The notes: generated by a model from the sequence alone, not told the origin. A DNA stretch of 64,000 nt from Roseibacillus sp. (GCA_029242545.1 JAQWTV010000022.1:1-64000), one strand, 5' to 3'. Counted from the stretch's first letter, positions 44,167 through 54,058 are shown. Numbers and translations are program-made.

Positions 44167-45255
44167 CTAATATTGCTCCACCGGGCTCTGGGGTTGTTCG
44201 CCGCTAGTCTGTTGTGTTTCTTCGGGGGGCAGGGACTGCTTTATTTTCGCCATATCTCGGATGATTTCCGCGAATTCCGTTTCTGAAAATACGGGAGGGA
44301 TTTTGAGCCGTCTTTTCGCTCTCTCGAGGCGGATCTGAATGTCATAAAAGAGCGATGCTGGAAGAGTGTCGAGCTGAGCGACGCTTTCTTCAGCATTCAT
44401 GAATTCGTGGCATATCAGGACGAGGTCCCCGCCGGCTTCGATCGCTCTTCGGGCGGCCTCAGGTGTTCCGTAAGCCTGTTGAATGGCGCCCATGTCCAAA
44501 TCATCGGAGAGAACGAGCTGATGATCGAATGCAAGACGATCACGAAGGAGTCCTTGAATGATATTACGGGAGAGAGACGCTGGTAGCTCATCCTCGTCAA
44601 TATTGGGAAAATGGAGGTGACTGATCATGATCGCATCCAGTTCCGGCATGAGAGCGGTGTAGGGAATAATGTCCTCCCGCATGAACTCCTCTTGGTCAAT
44701 TTCGACAACAGGGAGGGTGTGGTGAGGGTCGTTAATGGCACGGCCACCACAGGGAAAATGCTTGGCGCATCCTGCGATTCCCTGACGGCGCTGCCAGCGG
44801 TTAAAGACACCAGCATGATTAATGACATCCTGTTCGGACCGGCCCCAGCAACGCTCATTGAGAGCGTTTGATCTTTCAGGATGGTGGTCAAGATCGAGGA
44901 CGGGAGCGAGGTTTAGATTGATTCCAAGATGGGAAAGCAGTCTGCCGGTCGCCCAGCCTGATTGTGCGATAAGTTTGGGGTCGTTATGTTTGCTGAGCTG
45001 CGCGGCAGATGGAGGAGGTGGCGCAAATGGCGCCGTGCGCCAGACGCGCCCGCCTTCATTATCGATAGCGATCAGGGGAGTCTCGTCGCACAGGTCTCTC
45101 AGTGAATCGGTAAGTTGGCGGGTTTGCCATGGATCGATAAGATTCCGGGTGAAAAGGATGAAGCCGCCGGGTTGGAGCTTCCGGAAGAGGTGAACTTCGG
45201 CACTTGTCAGCTCTGGGCCGGCGACCCCTGAGATAAGAACCTGACTCCGGCGCAT
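44167..45255 (-). CDS. Glycoside hydrolase family 3, NagZ-like beta-N-acetylhexosaminidase
   Basis: A 362-residue GH3 enzyme, probably cleaving N-acetylglucosamine from peptidoglycan fragments in cell-wall recycling. Typical segments: FILFTRNLIDPWQTRQLT, IDNEGGRVWR, a KHFPCGG loop followed by NDPHHTLPVVE, MISHLHFPNIDE and SDDLDMGAI with the nucleophile Asp. The canonical loop is KHFPGHG; here GH is replaced by CG, but the Asp-x-His dyad that provides general acid in NagZ is kept (DPH). It starts 42 nt after pyrG. Confidence 0.85.
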   Translation of the reverse strand: MRRSQVLISGVAGPELTSAEVHLFRKLQPGGFILFTRNLIDPWQTRQLTDSLRDLCDETPLIAIDNEGGRVWRTAPFAPPPPSAAQLSKHNDPKLIAQSGWATGRLLSHLGINLNLAPVLDLDHHPERSNALNERCWGRSEQDVINHAGVFNRWQRRQGIAGCAKHFPCGGRAINDPHHTLPVVEIDQEEFMREDIIPYTALMPELDAIMISHLHFPNIDEDELPASLSRNIIQGLLRDRLAFDHQLVLSDDLDMGAIQQAYGTPEAARRAIEAGGDLVLICHEFMNAEESVAQLDTLPASLFYDIQIRLERAKRRLKIPPVFSETEFAEIIRDMAKIKQSLPPEETQQTSGEQPQSPVEQY

Positions 45256-45297
45256 TTTGAGATTTATAGTCCTCAGGAAGAAAACGCTCGCTTATTA

Positions 45298-46917
45298 TCA
45301 AGCGGAGCCTGCTGCTGTTGACTGCAAGGAGGCTTTAACGAAGCCGGAGAAAAGGGGGTGGGGGCGATTGGGCTTGGACTGAAATTCCGGGTGGAATTGA
45401 GCCCCGATGTAGAAGGGGTGGTCTGCCAGCTCAATGATTTCAACAAGTCCTTCGTCTTCAGAGACAGATGAGATAATCAGTCCCGCTTTCTGGAGCTGCT
45501 CCAGATAGGCTGGGTTGAATTCGTAACGGTGGCGATGTCTCTCTTTAATTACTATCTCACCGCCATAAAGGCTTGCCGCGAGCGTTCCGGAGTGGACTAA
45601 GGAATTACATGAGCCGAGCCTCATGGTCGCCCCCATATCCTTCACTCCTTTCTGCTCTTCCTGAAGACTGATGACCGGGTGAGGGGTTTCCCGGTTGCAC
45701 TCGGTGGTATGAGCCCCCTTGAGGTTGCAGACATTTCTCGCGAATTCGACAGTGGCGACCTGCATCCCAAGGCAGATCCCAAGATAGGGGATTCCCATTG
45801 ATCTGGCATACTGCGCTGCCTGTATTTTTCCTTCTATCCCACGATCACCAAAGCCGCCGGGGATAAGAATGCCGTCCACTTCTCCTATGATTGTTCCGGC
45901 ATCGCCTTGCTCGATTGCCTCTGAGTCGATTCGCACGACCGATACTTCAGCGTGGTGGGCAGCTCCAGCGATGGTAAGCGACTCATAGATGGATTTGTAG
46001 GCATCCTGCAGATCAATGTATTTGCCAACGACCGCTATTTTGACTTTGTGCTCCGGGCTAATCAGGCGCTCGACGAAATCCTCCCAGTCTTTGAGGTCGG
46101 GGGTTGGGGACTCGATGCCGAGATTATCCACCACTAGCCGATCAATCTTGTCCTGGCGCAGATCGAGCGGGCACTCATAGATGGAATGTTTTACGTCCCT
46201 GAAGGCGACGATGTTTTTATGCTCGACGTTACAGAACATCGCTATTTTCCGCCGGTTATCGTCATCTAAATCGTGCTCCGTACGGCAGATAACGATGTCC
46301 GGTTGAATTCCAATCTCACGTAACTTGGCAACTGATTGCTGGGTTGGCTTGGTCTTAATCTCGCCAGCGGCCCGGATCAGAGGCAGAAGAGTGACGTGGA
46401 TGAAGCAGGTGTTTTCGCGGCCAACCTCAAGAGAGAATTGGCGGAGAGCTTCAAGGAAGAGGTGTCCCTCGATGTCTCCAACTGTCCCTCCTATTTCGGT
46501 AATAATCACATCCACCTCCGGATTCTGAGAAGACAGGTCATGAATGCGGGCCTTAATTTCGTCGGTGACGTGAGGGATGAACTGAACCGTCTTGCCTAGA
46601 TATTCGCCTCGTCTCTCTTTCTTGATTACGTTTTCAAACACCTGTCCAGAGGTCAGGTTGTTAAAGCGGGTTAGAACACAGTTGGTAAAGCGTTCGTAAT
46701 GCCCAAGATCAAGGTCGGTCTCCGCGCCATCGTTAAGCACATAAACTTCTCCGTGCTGATAGGGAGACATGGTGCCTGGATCAACGTTCAGGTAAGGGTC
46801 GAACTTCTGGATAGTCACGCGGAGTCCACGATGTTCGAGAAGGGTACCAATAGAGGCTGCCGCAAGACCCTTTCCTAATGAGGAGACAACTCCCCCGGTT
46901 ACGAAGATGTATTTCAC
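45298..46917 (-). CDS. pyrG: CTP synthase
   Basis: A 539-residue enzyme that aminates UTP to CTP with ATP and glutamine. The N-terminal amidoligase domain ([53 protein letters not shown]) and the C-terminal class I glutaminase (GGFGDRG, GICLGMQ with the nucleophile Cys, and [10 protein letters not shown]) are intact. Its start codon directly follows the kdsB stop. CTP is the cofactor KdsB uses, so the coupling makes metabolic sense. Confidence 0.97.
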   Translation of the reverse strand: MKYIFVTGGVVSSLGKGLAAASIGTLLEHRGLRVTIQKFDPYLNVDPGTMSPYQHGEVYVLNDGAETDLDLGHYERFTNCVLTRFNNLTSGQVFENVIKKERRGEYLGKTVQFIPHVTDEIKARIHDLSSQNPEVDVIITEIGGTVGDIEGHLFLEALRQFSLEVGRENTCFIHVTLLPLIRAAGEIKTKPTQQSVAKLREIGIQPDIVICRTEHDLDDDNRRKIAMFCNVEHKNIVAFRDVKHSIYECPLDLRQDKIDRLVVDNLGIESPTPDLKDWEDFVERLISPEHKVKIAVVGKYIDLQDAYKSIYESLTIAGAAHHAEVSVVRIDSEAIEQGDAGTIIGEVDGILIPGGFGDRGIEGKIQAAQYARSMGIPYLGICLGMQVATVEFARNVCNLKGAHTTECNRETPHPVISLQEEQKGVKDMGATMRLGSCNSLVHSGTLAASLYGGEIVIKERHRHRYEFNPAYLEQLQKAGLIISSVSEDEGLVEIIELADHPFYIGAQFHPEFQSKPNRPHPLFSGFVKASLQSTAAGSA

Positions 46918-47721
46918 TCAGCGCGTTTGGTTTGTGTTAGGAGAGTAATCGTCCTCGGTTAAACTCGCAAGAAGAGCTTCGATCTCAGGGACCTGTTCCG
47001 GCGTGTCGAGGCCGATGGATTCATGGTGGCTGACGATAACTCGGATCCGGGCCCCGTTCTCAAGTGCACGAAGTTGTTCAAGTTGTTCAACTCTTTCCAG
47101 GTTCCCTTCGGGCCAGCTGACAAAATTTTTGAGGAAACTCCGCTGGTAGCCGTAGAGGCCAACATGACGAAGAGAGGAAAAAGGCTGCCCAAGGGCTCGA
47201 TTATAGGGGAGAGCACTACGCGAAAAGTAGAGAGCGTCCCCTCTGTTATCTAAGACCACCTTGACGATGTTGGGATCATCGAGTTGAGCGGGATCTGAAA
47301 TCGGATTTGCAGCGGTAATCATGTCGATATCCATCTGGCTTCTAAGGGTGTCGGCCATCAAATCGATAACGGAAGGAGATACCAGAGGCTCGTCCCCCTG
47401 AATATTCACGACATGTTGCAGGGCGGGAAAGGAATCGAGAGCTTCCGAAATGCGGTCGGTCCCTGTTGAGTGTTGGGAAGAAGTCATCACGACTTCGGCG
47501 CCATTTGCCAGAGCTTCCTGTTCGATCCGCTCATCATCGGTAGCGACGAGGACAGTGTCAAGGCGGCGGCAGCATGCTACACGATCGATAACGTGCCCCA
47601 GCAGGCTCTTGCCTGCCAGTTGGTAGAGGGGCTTTCCGGGGAAGCGAGAGGATCCCCATCGTGCGGGGATTATACCAGCGACCTGTGCTGTCGTTCCCTC
47701 TGCAGCCACCTTATTAAACAA
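46918..47721 (-). CDS. kdsB: 3-deoxy-manno-octulosonate cytidylyltransferase
   Basis: Up to 267 residues; transfers CMP from CTP to Kdo for lipopolysaccharide inner core. Motifs IPARWGSSRFPGKPL, ATDDERIE, TGTDRI and NIQGDEPLV identify it. The start is unresolved: TTG 47721 is the first in-frame start and GTG 47709 is possible. The next gene, pyrG, follows with no gap. Presence of KdsB implies a Gram-negative outer membrane with Kdo. Confidence 0.93.
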   Translation of the reverse strand: MFNKVAAEGTTAQVAGIIPARWGSSRFPGKPLYQLAGKSLLGHVIDRVACCRRLDTVLVATDDERIEQEALANGAEVVMTSSQHSTGTDRISEALDSFPALQHVVNIQGDEPLVSPSVIDLMADTLRSQMDIDMITAANPISDPAQLDDPNIVKVVLDNRGDALYFSRSALPYNRALGQPFSSLRHVGLYGYQRSFLKNFVSWPEGNLERVEQLEQLRALENGARIRVIVSHHESIGLDTPEQVPEIEALLASLTEDDYSPNTNQTR

Positions 47722-47831
47722 AGCCGGAGCTTATCTAAGGATGATACCGCGGCAAGGTATTAGTTTCGAAAGGTTGATTTTTTTATCGAAGAGTCGACTG
47801 GCTGAGACTGGTAAGTTAACTTCTTTTCCCA

Positions 47832-49478
47832 ATGTCAGTACACGAGTGGTTCGAGCCCCTGGACTGGATTGTGCTCTTCGGATATCTGGGTCTTACCACC
47901 TGGGTCGGGCATAGAATGCGCGGGAGGCAGGCCTCCATCAGCGATTTTTTTGCGGGTGGTCGGTCGTTGCCTTGGCTGGCGGTGAGTGGCTCGATTGTAG
48001 CCACCGAAATAAGTGGGGTCACTTTTATCGGGGTGCCCGGGGGTGTGCTGGCCGCAGGGGGTGACTTCACTTACATGATCTGGGCCTTGGGATCTATTAT
48101 GGGGCGAATCATCGTAGGGGTCTGGTTCACCAGAGTCTTTTATGAAGATGATGTTTACAGCCCTTACGACTACATGGGCCGGAGAATCAAGCCGCAGCTA
48201 AAAACTCTTGCTACTGTCTTTTTTACGCTGGGATCGATTCTCGCGCAGAGTGTCCGAGTGCTGGTAGCAGCGATTCCGCTCATGATCGTGACGCCGTTTT
48301 CCTTTGAGGTGTGTATTCTTCTGATCGGAGTCTTCGCGATCGGGTGGACCCTGATGGGAGGAATGCGAACCGTGATATGGACTGACGTGATGCAGTTCTT
48401 TCTCTTCGCGATTGGCGGGCTAATTACCCTGATATGGGCCGGAATGCATTTGGGTGGAGGCTGGCTGGATGTAGCTGAACAGGCAGGGAAAACCCATTGG
48501 CTTAGCTTTGATGCAGGCGTGTCCGATGCCTTCAAGTTTACCTTCTGGGTGGCCGTATTTGCTGTTCCGTTTCTAAACGTGGGAGCTTTTGGAGTGGATC
48601 AGCTGAACGCCCAGCGGATGTTTTGCTGCAGGAATGCTGGGGACGCTCGAAAAGCTATCATTTGGAGCTCAGTGGGTCAGGGAGTGACCTTTCTCATGCT
48701 GATGGTGGGGGCCGCCCTTTTTGTTTGGTATTCTAGCTTTCCTCCCGAAGGGGTTGTGGCCGAGAGGATGGCCTGGAATGCAAGCGAGGGAGTTCCTGGT
48801 AAGTCCGACCTAGTTTTTCCTATCTGGATCGTGAAAGAGCTGCCCCCTGGCCTGAGTGGATTGATCCTAGGGGGGGTATTTGCAGCAGCCATTTCCAGTC
48901 TGGATTCGATTCTGGCAGCCCTGAGCCAGACGACTGTTTCGGTGCTCTACGACCCGGGTGATGCAGCCGATGCGGGGCAGCAGCGCAGACTTGTATCGCG
49001 AAGTCGCATGTGGGTGATTTTCTGGGGAGTGTTTTTGACCTGTTTTACGCTGCTAATGCGTTGGATGCAGGAGAATACGGAGGTCGCGATTCTCCCCCTC
49101 GCGTTCGGAATGACGACATATACAATGGGCCCATTGCTGGGAATGTTCCTGTGTGCGCTGGTGGGTCGGGGGAGCTTCCGCGGACTGGTCTTGGGATCGG
49201 TTCTCTCGTTTATCGCGGTTCTCTTCATCCGCAATGACGTCTGGGTGCTGCTGCATACTTTCGAGCTGGATTTGTTTGGAAAATCTCTTGGGTTCAGAAT
49301 GCCCTACGAATGGTTGGCGGCATTACCGATGTATTTCATTGAGGGACACGGTGATGCCCAAGCCTTGAGGACCACCGTGGGATTCTATTGGGCTTGGCCA
49401 TTAACCACTGTGGTGACCTTTGGACTGGGTCTTTTGTGGCCCGGCTCAAAGAGTAAAGGGAGCTCCTTATCCGGTTAG
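47832..49478 (+). CDS. Sodium:solute symporter (SSS family)
   Basis: A 548-residue inner-membrane transporter with about 13-14 hydrophobic helices. The helix 2 region (FFAGGRSLPWLAVSGSIVATEISGVTF) carries the SSS sodium-site pattern. The later GVFAAAISSLDSILAALSQT is the family signature around helix 8 with the conserved Ser pair. The substrate cannot be told from sequence; the family includes sugar, sialic acid, proline and iodide carriers. Divergent from kdsB with a 110-bp gap. Confidence 0.9.
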   Translation: MSVHEWFEPLDWIVLFGYLGLTTWVGHRMRGRQASISDFFAGGRSLPWLAVSGSIVATEISGVTFIGVPGGVLAAGGDFTYMIWALGSIMGRIIVGVWFTRVFYEDDVYSPYDYMGRRIKPQLKTLATVFFTLGSILAQSVRVLVAAIPLMIVTPFSFEVCILLIGVFAIGWTLMGGMRTVIWTDVMQFFLFAIGGLITLIWAGMHLGGGWLDVAEQAGKTHWLSFDAGVSDAFKFTFWVAVFAVPFLNVGAFGVDQLNAQRMFCCRNAGDARKAIIWSSVGQGVTFLMLMVGAALFVWYSSFPPEGVVAERMAWNASEGVPGKSDLVFPIWIVKELPPGLSGLILGGVFAAAISSLDSILAALSQTTVSVLYDPGDAADAGQQRRLVSRSRMWVIFWGVFLTCFTLLMRWMQENTEVAILPLAFGMTTYTMGPLLGMFLCALVGRGSFRGLVLGSVLSFIAVLFIRNDVWVLLHTFELDLFGKSLGFRMPYEWLAALPMYFIEGHGDAQALRTTVGFYWAWPLTTVVTFGLGLLWPGSKSKGSSLSG

Positions 49479-49884
49479 CGGTGCCGCACTCGCCCCTCTC
49501 TCATGGATCTGGCGCGTCTATAGGCCTCTTCGCACTAGTCATAAATGACTTATGGATTTTCCCTATTCCTCGGGTGCCCAGGAAGGGTTCAGGTGGCGAA
49601 CGAGGATAGGGATGGCGTTCAGAGGTCATCCAGAGGGCAAATTGCTCTTTTCGTTTGGTGAGCTTAACAGGCGAACCCTGAAGTCTAACATCCGCAATGC
49701 CGTGGAACGCTTGTGGAAAAGAGCTGTGAGAGCAGGTCGAGATTCTTATTTAAAAAATTTTGACGCTCTCGACCCAGATAGCCATCCAATACGCAGCTGA
49801 ACGTTTCAATTGGCTCTGATCGCTGATTCGAAACCGCGGCAATTTTTTATAAATCGACTAAAGGTTACAGATTGGAGAATAAAG
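49479..49884. other. 406-bp region upstream of dnaA
   Basis: Holds no firm gene. An 82-codon frame (49552-49800, plus) has no ribosome-binding site and no family match; I do not call it. Features seen are a perfect palindrome AGTCAT-AA-ATGACT (49537-49550), one DnaA-box-like TGTGGAAAA (49712-49720, one mismatch to TGTGGATAA) and an AT-rich run (about 49742-49762). A single weak box is not enough to call an origin. Confidence 0.4.
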
Positions 49885-51333
49885 ATGAGTAGCAGGGATG
49901 AAGGAGCAGTGACGACGCCACGCGGGAGCGGGGTGAGAGCAGGGGATGTTTTGGCTCGTGGAGGTTCACGAATACCCGCAGATGAAGCAAAAAAACAAAT
50001 ACTTCGATTACTGGATGCGCGCCTTAGCGGAGATGCCACCGAGCGCTGGTTCAAGCACATGCAGCTTGTAGCGGAGGATGCGAACCAGGTTACAGTGCTA
50101 GTGCCTACTGAGACGCATGTGCTCTGGATCCAGGAGAATTTCATGCCGGAATTGACTCATGCTTTGTCGCAGGTTCTCGGTTGTGGCGGGAGACCGCGGG
50201 TTCTCGCTATGAATGGCGCTGCTGGAGGTCAGCTGACAATGCTCGAGGAGCCCAAAAAGCAGTCTCGAGCTAAGGAGGTCGCCTCCGAGACATTAGCTAA
50301 GTCTTTGAAAAGCGCAGGATTGAATCCGCTCTACACGTTTGATCGCTTTGTCGTCGGTGGGAACAACCAGTTCGCGCATGCGGCGTGTAAGGCCATCGCT
50401 GCGGGAGTCCGCACAGCCTATAACCCTCTTTTTATCCATGGGGGCTCGGGGCTCGGGAAGACCCATTTGATGCAGGCGATTGGTCAGGATATCCTGAAGG
50501 CAAGGCCCGAATCCAAGGTTATTTACCTTACCTGTGAGAAGTTTACCAATGAGTTCATTCTGGCGGTCCAGAAGGGGAATCTTGATAGCTTCCGCCGACG
50601 ATATCGGAAAGCCGATGTGCTGCTTGTCGATGACGTCCAATTCTTGACTGGTAAGGAGAAGTCACAGGAGGAGTTTTTTCATACCTTCAACACTCTCCTC
50701 GATGGAAGAGCTCAGGTTGTGCTTTCCAGTGATCGACCAGCTTCAGAAATCCAGACTCTGGAGCCGCGATTGGTATCACGTTTCGAATGTGGCCTGACGG
50801 TTGCGCTACAACCTCCGCAGCTTGAGACTCGGATAGCGATTCTTGGGCGGAAGATGGAGGAATGGGAGGTTAAGATCCCCGAAGACTGGGTTCGCTTTGT
50901 GGCGCAGCGTATTCGCAGCAACGTCCGGCGCCTTGAGGGAGCGCTTGTAAGGATCGCCACCTACAACTCATTGGGTCAGGGAGAGCTCTCGACTGACAGG
51001 ATCGAGGACCTTTTGCGGGATATTCTCAGAGAGGAGGCCGCTGCTAAGGTTACCATCGATACGATTCAAAAAACCGTTGCTGATTTTTATGATATCCGGC
51101 TTGCGGATATGACCAGTCGGCGGCGGCCGGCAAACATTGCCTTTCCTCGTCAGATTGCGATGTATCTATCACGGAAACTGACTGGGGGATCTCTTGTTGA
51201 GATCGGTGAAGCCTTTGGAGGACGAGACCATGGGACAGTGATCCACGCCTGCAAAAAGGTCGACCAGATGATGCAGACTGACGATCAGGTGCGCCAGACA
51301 GTAGCAGCACTGGGTGCCAGGCTGAACCGGTAA
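49885..51333 (+). CDS. dnaA: Chromosomal replication initiator DnaA
   Basis: A 482-residue AAA+ initiator. Domain I covers about residues 25-110 (WFKHMQLVAEDANQVTVLVPT, HVLWIQENF), followed by a linker. The AAA+ domain has YTFDRFVVGGNNQFAHAA, Walker A GGSGLGKTH, Walker B VLLVDDVQFL and sensor/box VII PRLVSRFECG. DNA-binding domain IV ends with IGEAFGGRDHGTVIHACKKV. ATG 49885 is preceded by GGAG at the right distance; the open frame to 49810 is rejected for lack of family sequence. dnaN follows after 223 bp. Confidence 0.96.
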   Translation: MSSRDEGAVTTPRGSGVRAGDVLARGGSRIPADEAKKQILRLLDARLSGDATERWFKHMQLVAEDANQVTVLVPTETHVLWIQENFMPELTHALSQVLGCGGRPRVLAMNGAAGGQLTMLEEPKKQSRAKEVASETLAKSLKSAGLNPLYTFDRFVVGGNNQFAHAACKAIAAGVRTAYNPLFIHGGSGLGKTHLMQAIGQDILKARPESKVIYLTCEKFTNEFILAVQKGNLDSFRRRYRKADVLLVDDVQFLTGKEKSQEEFFHTFNTLLDGRAQVVLSSDRPASEIQTLEPRLVSRFECGLTVALQPPQLETRIAILGRKMEEWEVKIPEDWVRFVAQRIRSNVRRLEGALVRIATYNSLGQGELSTDRIEDLLRDILREEAAAKVTIDTIQKTVADFYDIRLADMTSRRRPANIAFPRQIAMYLSRKLTGGSLVEIGEAFGGRDHGTVIHACKKVDQMMQTDDQVRQTVAALGARLNR

Positions 51334-51345
51334 ACACGCCCCGCC

Positions 51346-51362
51346 TTGCAGGAACCCTGCAA
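51346..51362 (+). terminator. Hairpin after dnaA
   Basis: TTGCAGG-AAC-CCTGCAA, a perfect 7-bp stem with a 3-nt loop, 12 nt after the dnaA stop. Not followed by a T-run (CAAAAGGGG follows), so it is only a possible terminator. Confidence 0.38.
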
Positions 51363-51530
51363 CAAAAGGGGTAACTGCAGGCCTTTGGATGTGTTTCGCC
51401 CGGCAAGGGGTGATGAGAAACGAGCTGGTCCTTTGTAAAGGGTCCTCAATATTCCCCGGGGAGGATCTGGAATGTTACTTGTTTCTTAAAGAATGACTTG
51501 CCAAGGCGATCAATCACCGCAAAATCAACT

Positions 51531-51550
51531 TGCCCTGATACGGGCATTTT
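51531..51550 (+). terminator. Small hairpin plus T4 just before dnaN
   Basis: TGCCC-TGATAC-GGGCA followed by TTTT, ending 6 nt before the dnaN ATG. It looks like a short intrinsic terminator or attenuator placed over the dnaN ribosome-binding region. Confidence 0.35.
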
Positions 51551-51556
51551 CTGCCA

Positions 51557-52654
51557 ATGAAATTTCGGATCGCAAGGGACGCCTTCCTCGACAGTCTCCA
51601 ACAGGTTCAGCACGTTGTCAGCACTAGGACGACCCTCCCCATTCTATCGAATGTTTTAATTGAGGCAACTGGTGGGGCTTTGCGCCTGACTACTACGGAC
51701 CTTGATGTCGGTGTGAGTGGGACGGTCGAAGCGGAGATTTCGAAGGAGGGCTCAACAACAATGCCGGTCAAGAGGTTGGTGAGTATTATTCGGGAGCTTC
51801 CTAATGCCGAAGTTGAAGTTGCTGTCGACGCAAAGGATGTCGCGTCCATTACCTGCGGTCCTAGCTTTTTTAAGATCATTGGTCTCGAACACGGTGAGTT
51901 TCCACCTCTTCCTGACTTTAAGGAGGCCAAGGAATACAAGATGCCTCAGTCCCTCCTCCGGGAGAGCTTGAAGAAAACGTCTTACGCGATCTCCAATGAT
52001 GAAACACGCTATGTTCTGAATGGAATCTTTACTGCCTTCAAGGAAGGGAAGTTGACGTTGGTGGCTACCGACGGGAGACGGCTCGCAATGGTAGAAAATG
52101 ACCTCGAGTTTCCTGCGAGCCATGAAGCGGATTTCATCATCCCGACAAAAGCGGTTCAGGAATTGCAGCGGCTACTGGGGGACGATGGCGATGCTGTTGC
52201 CAGACTGGGAGACAACCAAATCGTATTCGAGGTGGGCAGTAGTGTAATTGTCTCAAAGCTGATCGAGGGAAACTACCCGAATTATCGACAAGTGATACCT
52301 GGTGAAGCCAAGGAGACGCTCAATCTTGGCCGGGAATCTTTACTGGAAACGGCGCGGAGGGTGTCTCTGCTTTCCTCGGAAAAATCAAATTCGGTGAAAC
52401 TTGTGGTGAGTGAAGGGAGTATGGATCTGACTGCTAACTCTCCTGATATCGGTGAGGCGAAGGAATCGATGCCGGTTAGCTATGACGGAAAGGAGATTGC
52501 GATAGCGTTCAATCCCGAGTTCTTGATGGCACCGCTCAGAAACCTTGAGGATGATGAGGTTCAATTGGATCTCATCGACGAGATGAGTCCGGGAGTTCTG
52601 CGCGGTAGCGGGTCGTTTCTCTATGTCCTCATGCCGATGAGGGTGACTGGTTGA
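51557..52654 (+). CDS. dnaN: DNA polymerase III beta sliding clamp
   Basis: A 365-residue processivity clamp. Three topologically similar domains are recognisable (MKFRIARDAFLDSLQQVQHVVSTRTTLPILSN; then YVLNGIFTAFKEGKLTLVATDGRRLA; then LVVSEGSMDLTANSPDIGEA), ending with the conserved YVLMPMRVTG. Full length and no odd residues. Located after dnaA, the usual order. No Shine-Dalgarno is evident; a small hairpin lies just upstream. Confidence 0.96.
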   Translation: MKFRIARDAFLDSLQQVQHVVSTRTTLPILSNVLIEATGGALRLTTTDLDVGVSGTVEAEISKEGSTTMPVKRLVSIIRELPNAEVEVAVDAKDVASITCGPSFFKIIGLEHGEFPPLPDFKEAKEYKMPQSLLRESLKKTSYAISNDETRYVLNGIFTAFKEGKLTLVATDGRRLAMVENDLEFPASHEADFIIPTKAVQELQRLLGDDGDAVARLGDNQIVFEVGSSVIVSKLIEGNYPNYRQVIPGEAKETLNLGRESLLETARRVSLLSSEKSNSVKLVVSEGSMDLTANSPDIGEAKESMPVSYDGKEIAIAFNPEFLMAPLRNLEDDEVQLDLIDEMSPGVLRGSGSFLYVLMPMRVTG

Positions 52655-52760
52655 AAATCAGTCCTCAGGCACATAAGTGCTTCTGCTGCTCTTCAGGTTC
52701 CAGGACGGGACCTTTGGATTGCTGGCTTTTCTACGAAACGGTGAGGCCAAACATGGCAGG

Positions 52761-53384
52761 TCACTTCTGCAGGAGAAAGTTTTGGATCAGGTTCATGCCG
52801 GATTTTTGACTTTTCTCCGGATGGAATTGGGTCGCGACAAGGCGGCCTCGCTGGATCGCGCTGGGGAATCTTATCCCGTAGGTGGTCATTGCTGCGTAGA
52901 TCGCCTCATCCTTAGGCTTGGGGTGGTAGGAGTGGACGAAATAAAAATAAGGATTCAGGCCTAACCCCGTCCATGGCCCAAGATTTGGATCCTGAAGTTG
53001 AGCGTTATTCCATCCCATGTGAGGGACTTTGATGCCTTCTTCCTCGAACCTAACGACGTTTCCCTCGAGCACCGAAAGCCCCTTGATATCCGGGCTCTCC
53101 TCGCTGCCCTCGAACAAAAGCTGGTAACCGACACAGATACCAAAAAAAGGTTTATCTCGCTGAATCCACTCAGCGATTGGTTCAACCAGTCCGAGGCCTT
53201 CCAATTTCGTCATGCAATCTCCAAACGCGCCCTGCCCGGGGAAGAACAGGTGTGAAAGGGATTCGAGGTGTTCTGGTGCAGTAACTAGTGCTGGAGAAGC
53301 GCCAAGCGCTTCCAAGGCCTGAATCAGGCTGCGAATGTTGCCGCCGCCATAATCAATAACGCCAATGTTGTTCTTCGAGGACAA
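52761..53384 (-). CDS. hisH: Imidazole glycerol phosphate synthase, glutaminase subunit HisH
   Basis: A 207-residue class I amidotransferase that supplies ammonia to HisF in histidine synthesis. It has IGVIDYGGGNIRSL, FFPGQGAFGDCM, the nucleophile Cys84 in GICVGYQLL and the QFHPEKS His-x-Glu pair. The start is TTG 53384: an in-frame TGA lies two codons upstream and no ATG or GTG precedes the conserved N-terminus, so TTG is almost forced. Follows hisB by 50 nt; hisF and hisA are not in the window. Confidence 0.93.
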   Translation of the reverse strand: MSSKNNIGVIDYGGGNIRSLIQALEALGASPALVTAPEHLESLSHLFFPGQGAFGDCMTKLEGLGLVEPIAEWIQRDKPFFGICVGYQLLFEGSEESPDIKGLSVLEGNVVRFEEEGIKVPHMGWNNAQLQDPNLGPWTGLGLNPYFYFVHSYHPKPKDEAIYAAMTTYGIRFPSAIQRGRLVATQFHPEKSQKSGMNLIQNFLLQK

Positions 53385-53434
53385 TGGTCAAAGCTGGATC
53401 GTAGCCTGTTTGGCTCTGTCTTGAAAGAGTCTCA

Positions 53435-54031
53435 CTATAGGGCCTCCTTCGTGCTGGGTATTCCCTTCACTCTCTCGTCTCTGCTCACTGCGACCCGCAA
53501 GGCGCGAGCCAGGGATTTGAAGGCGCTCTCGGCTATGTGATGACCATCACGGCCGTAGAAAATTTCCACGTGGACATTAGCGCGAAGGTTGGAGGAAAGT
53601 GCTCGAAAGAATTCCTCGACGAGGCTGAAAGGGAAATTTTGTGCATCGGGACTGCCTGCAGGAGCATGAAATTCAAGCCAAGGCCTGTTGCTGAGATCCA
53701 CGACTACCCGGGATAGGGTTTCATCCATTGGGACATAGGCGTGACCGTATCTGGCAATCCCCAGCTTCTCTCCAAGTGCCTCTCTCAGGCACTCCCCTAA
53801 TACGATGCCGCTATCTTCTACGGTGTGGTGGTAATCCACCTCTACATCCCCGGTGACTTTCAGCTCAAGATCGATGAGAGAATGGCGGGAGAAGAGCGTG
53901 AGCATGTGGTCAAAGAAGGGGATTCCCGTCTCAATCTGGGACACGCCTTCTCCGTCGAGGTTCAGGGCCAGGGAGACATTAGTCTCGGTGGTCTTGCGTG
54001 ACTTTTCCACGCGTCGGGGCAGCTGTGACAT
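53435..54031 (-). CDS. hisB: Imidazoleglycerol-phosphate dehydratase HisB
   Basis: A 198-residue monofunctional IGP dehydratase (step six or seven of histidine synthesis). The duplicated metal-binding motifs are present: ETGIPFFDHMLTLFSRH, DYHHTVEDSGI, FYGRDGHHIAESAFKSLARAL. It lacks the phosphatase domain of the enterobacterial bifunctional HisB. Starts 27 nt after the PTPDL-like gene and precedes hisH. Confidence 0.95.
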   Translation of the reverse strand: MSQLPRRVEKSRKTTETNVSLALNLDGEGVSQIETGIPFFDHMLTLFSRHSLIDLELKVTGDVEVDYHHTVEDSGIVLGECLREALGEKLGIARYGHAYVPMDETLSRVVVDLSNRPWLEFHAPAGSPDAQNFPFSLVEEFFRALSSNLRANVHVEIFYGRDGHHIAESAFKSLARALRVAVSRDERVKGIPSTKEAL

Positions 54032-54058
54032 GCGTATCCTGAGGTAGGGTATTGATCT

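Noticed and set aside
49712-49762. Possible chromosomal origin upstream of dnaA
   Set aside because: Only one DnaA-box-like site with a mismatch and one short AT-rich run; a cluster of boxes or a GC-skew switch would be needed and cannot be computed here.
49552-49800. 82-codon plus-strand frame before dnaA, considered as rnpA
   Set aside because: It has a basic helix-like stretch but lacks the RnpA signature (KKVGxAVxRN-type) and a ribosome-binding site.
52677-52964. 95-codon plus-strand frame after dnaN
   Set aside because: Mostly antisense to hisH, which has an intact catalytic triad.
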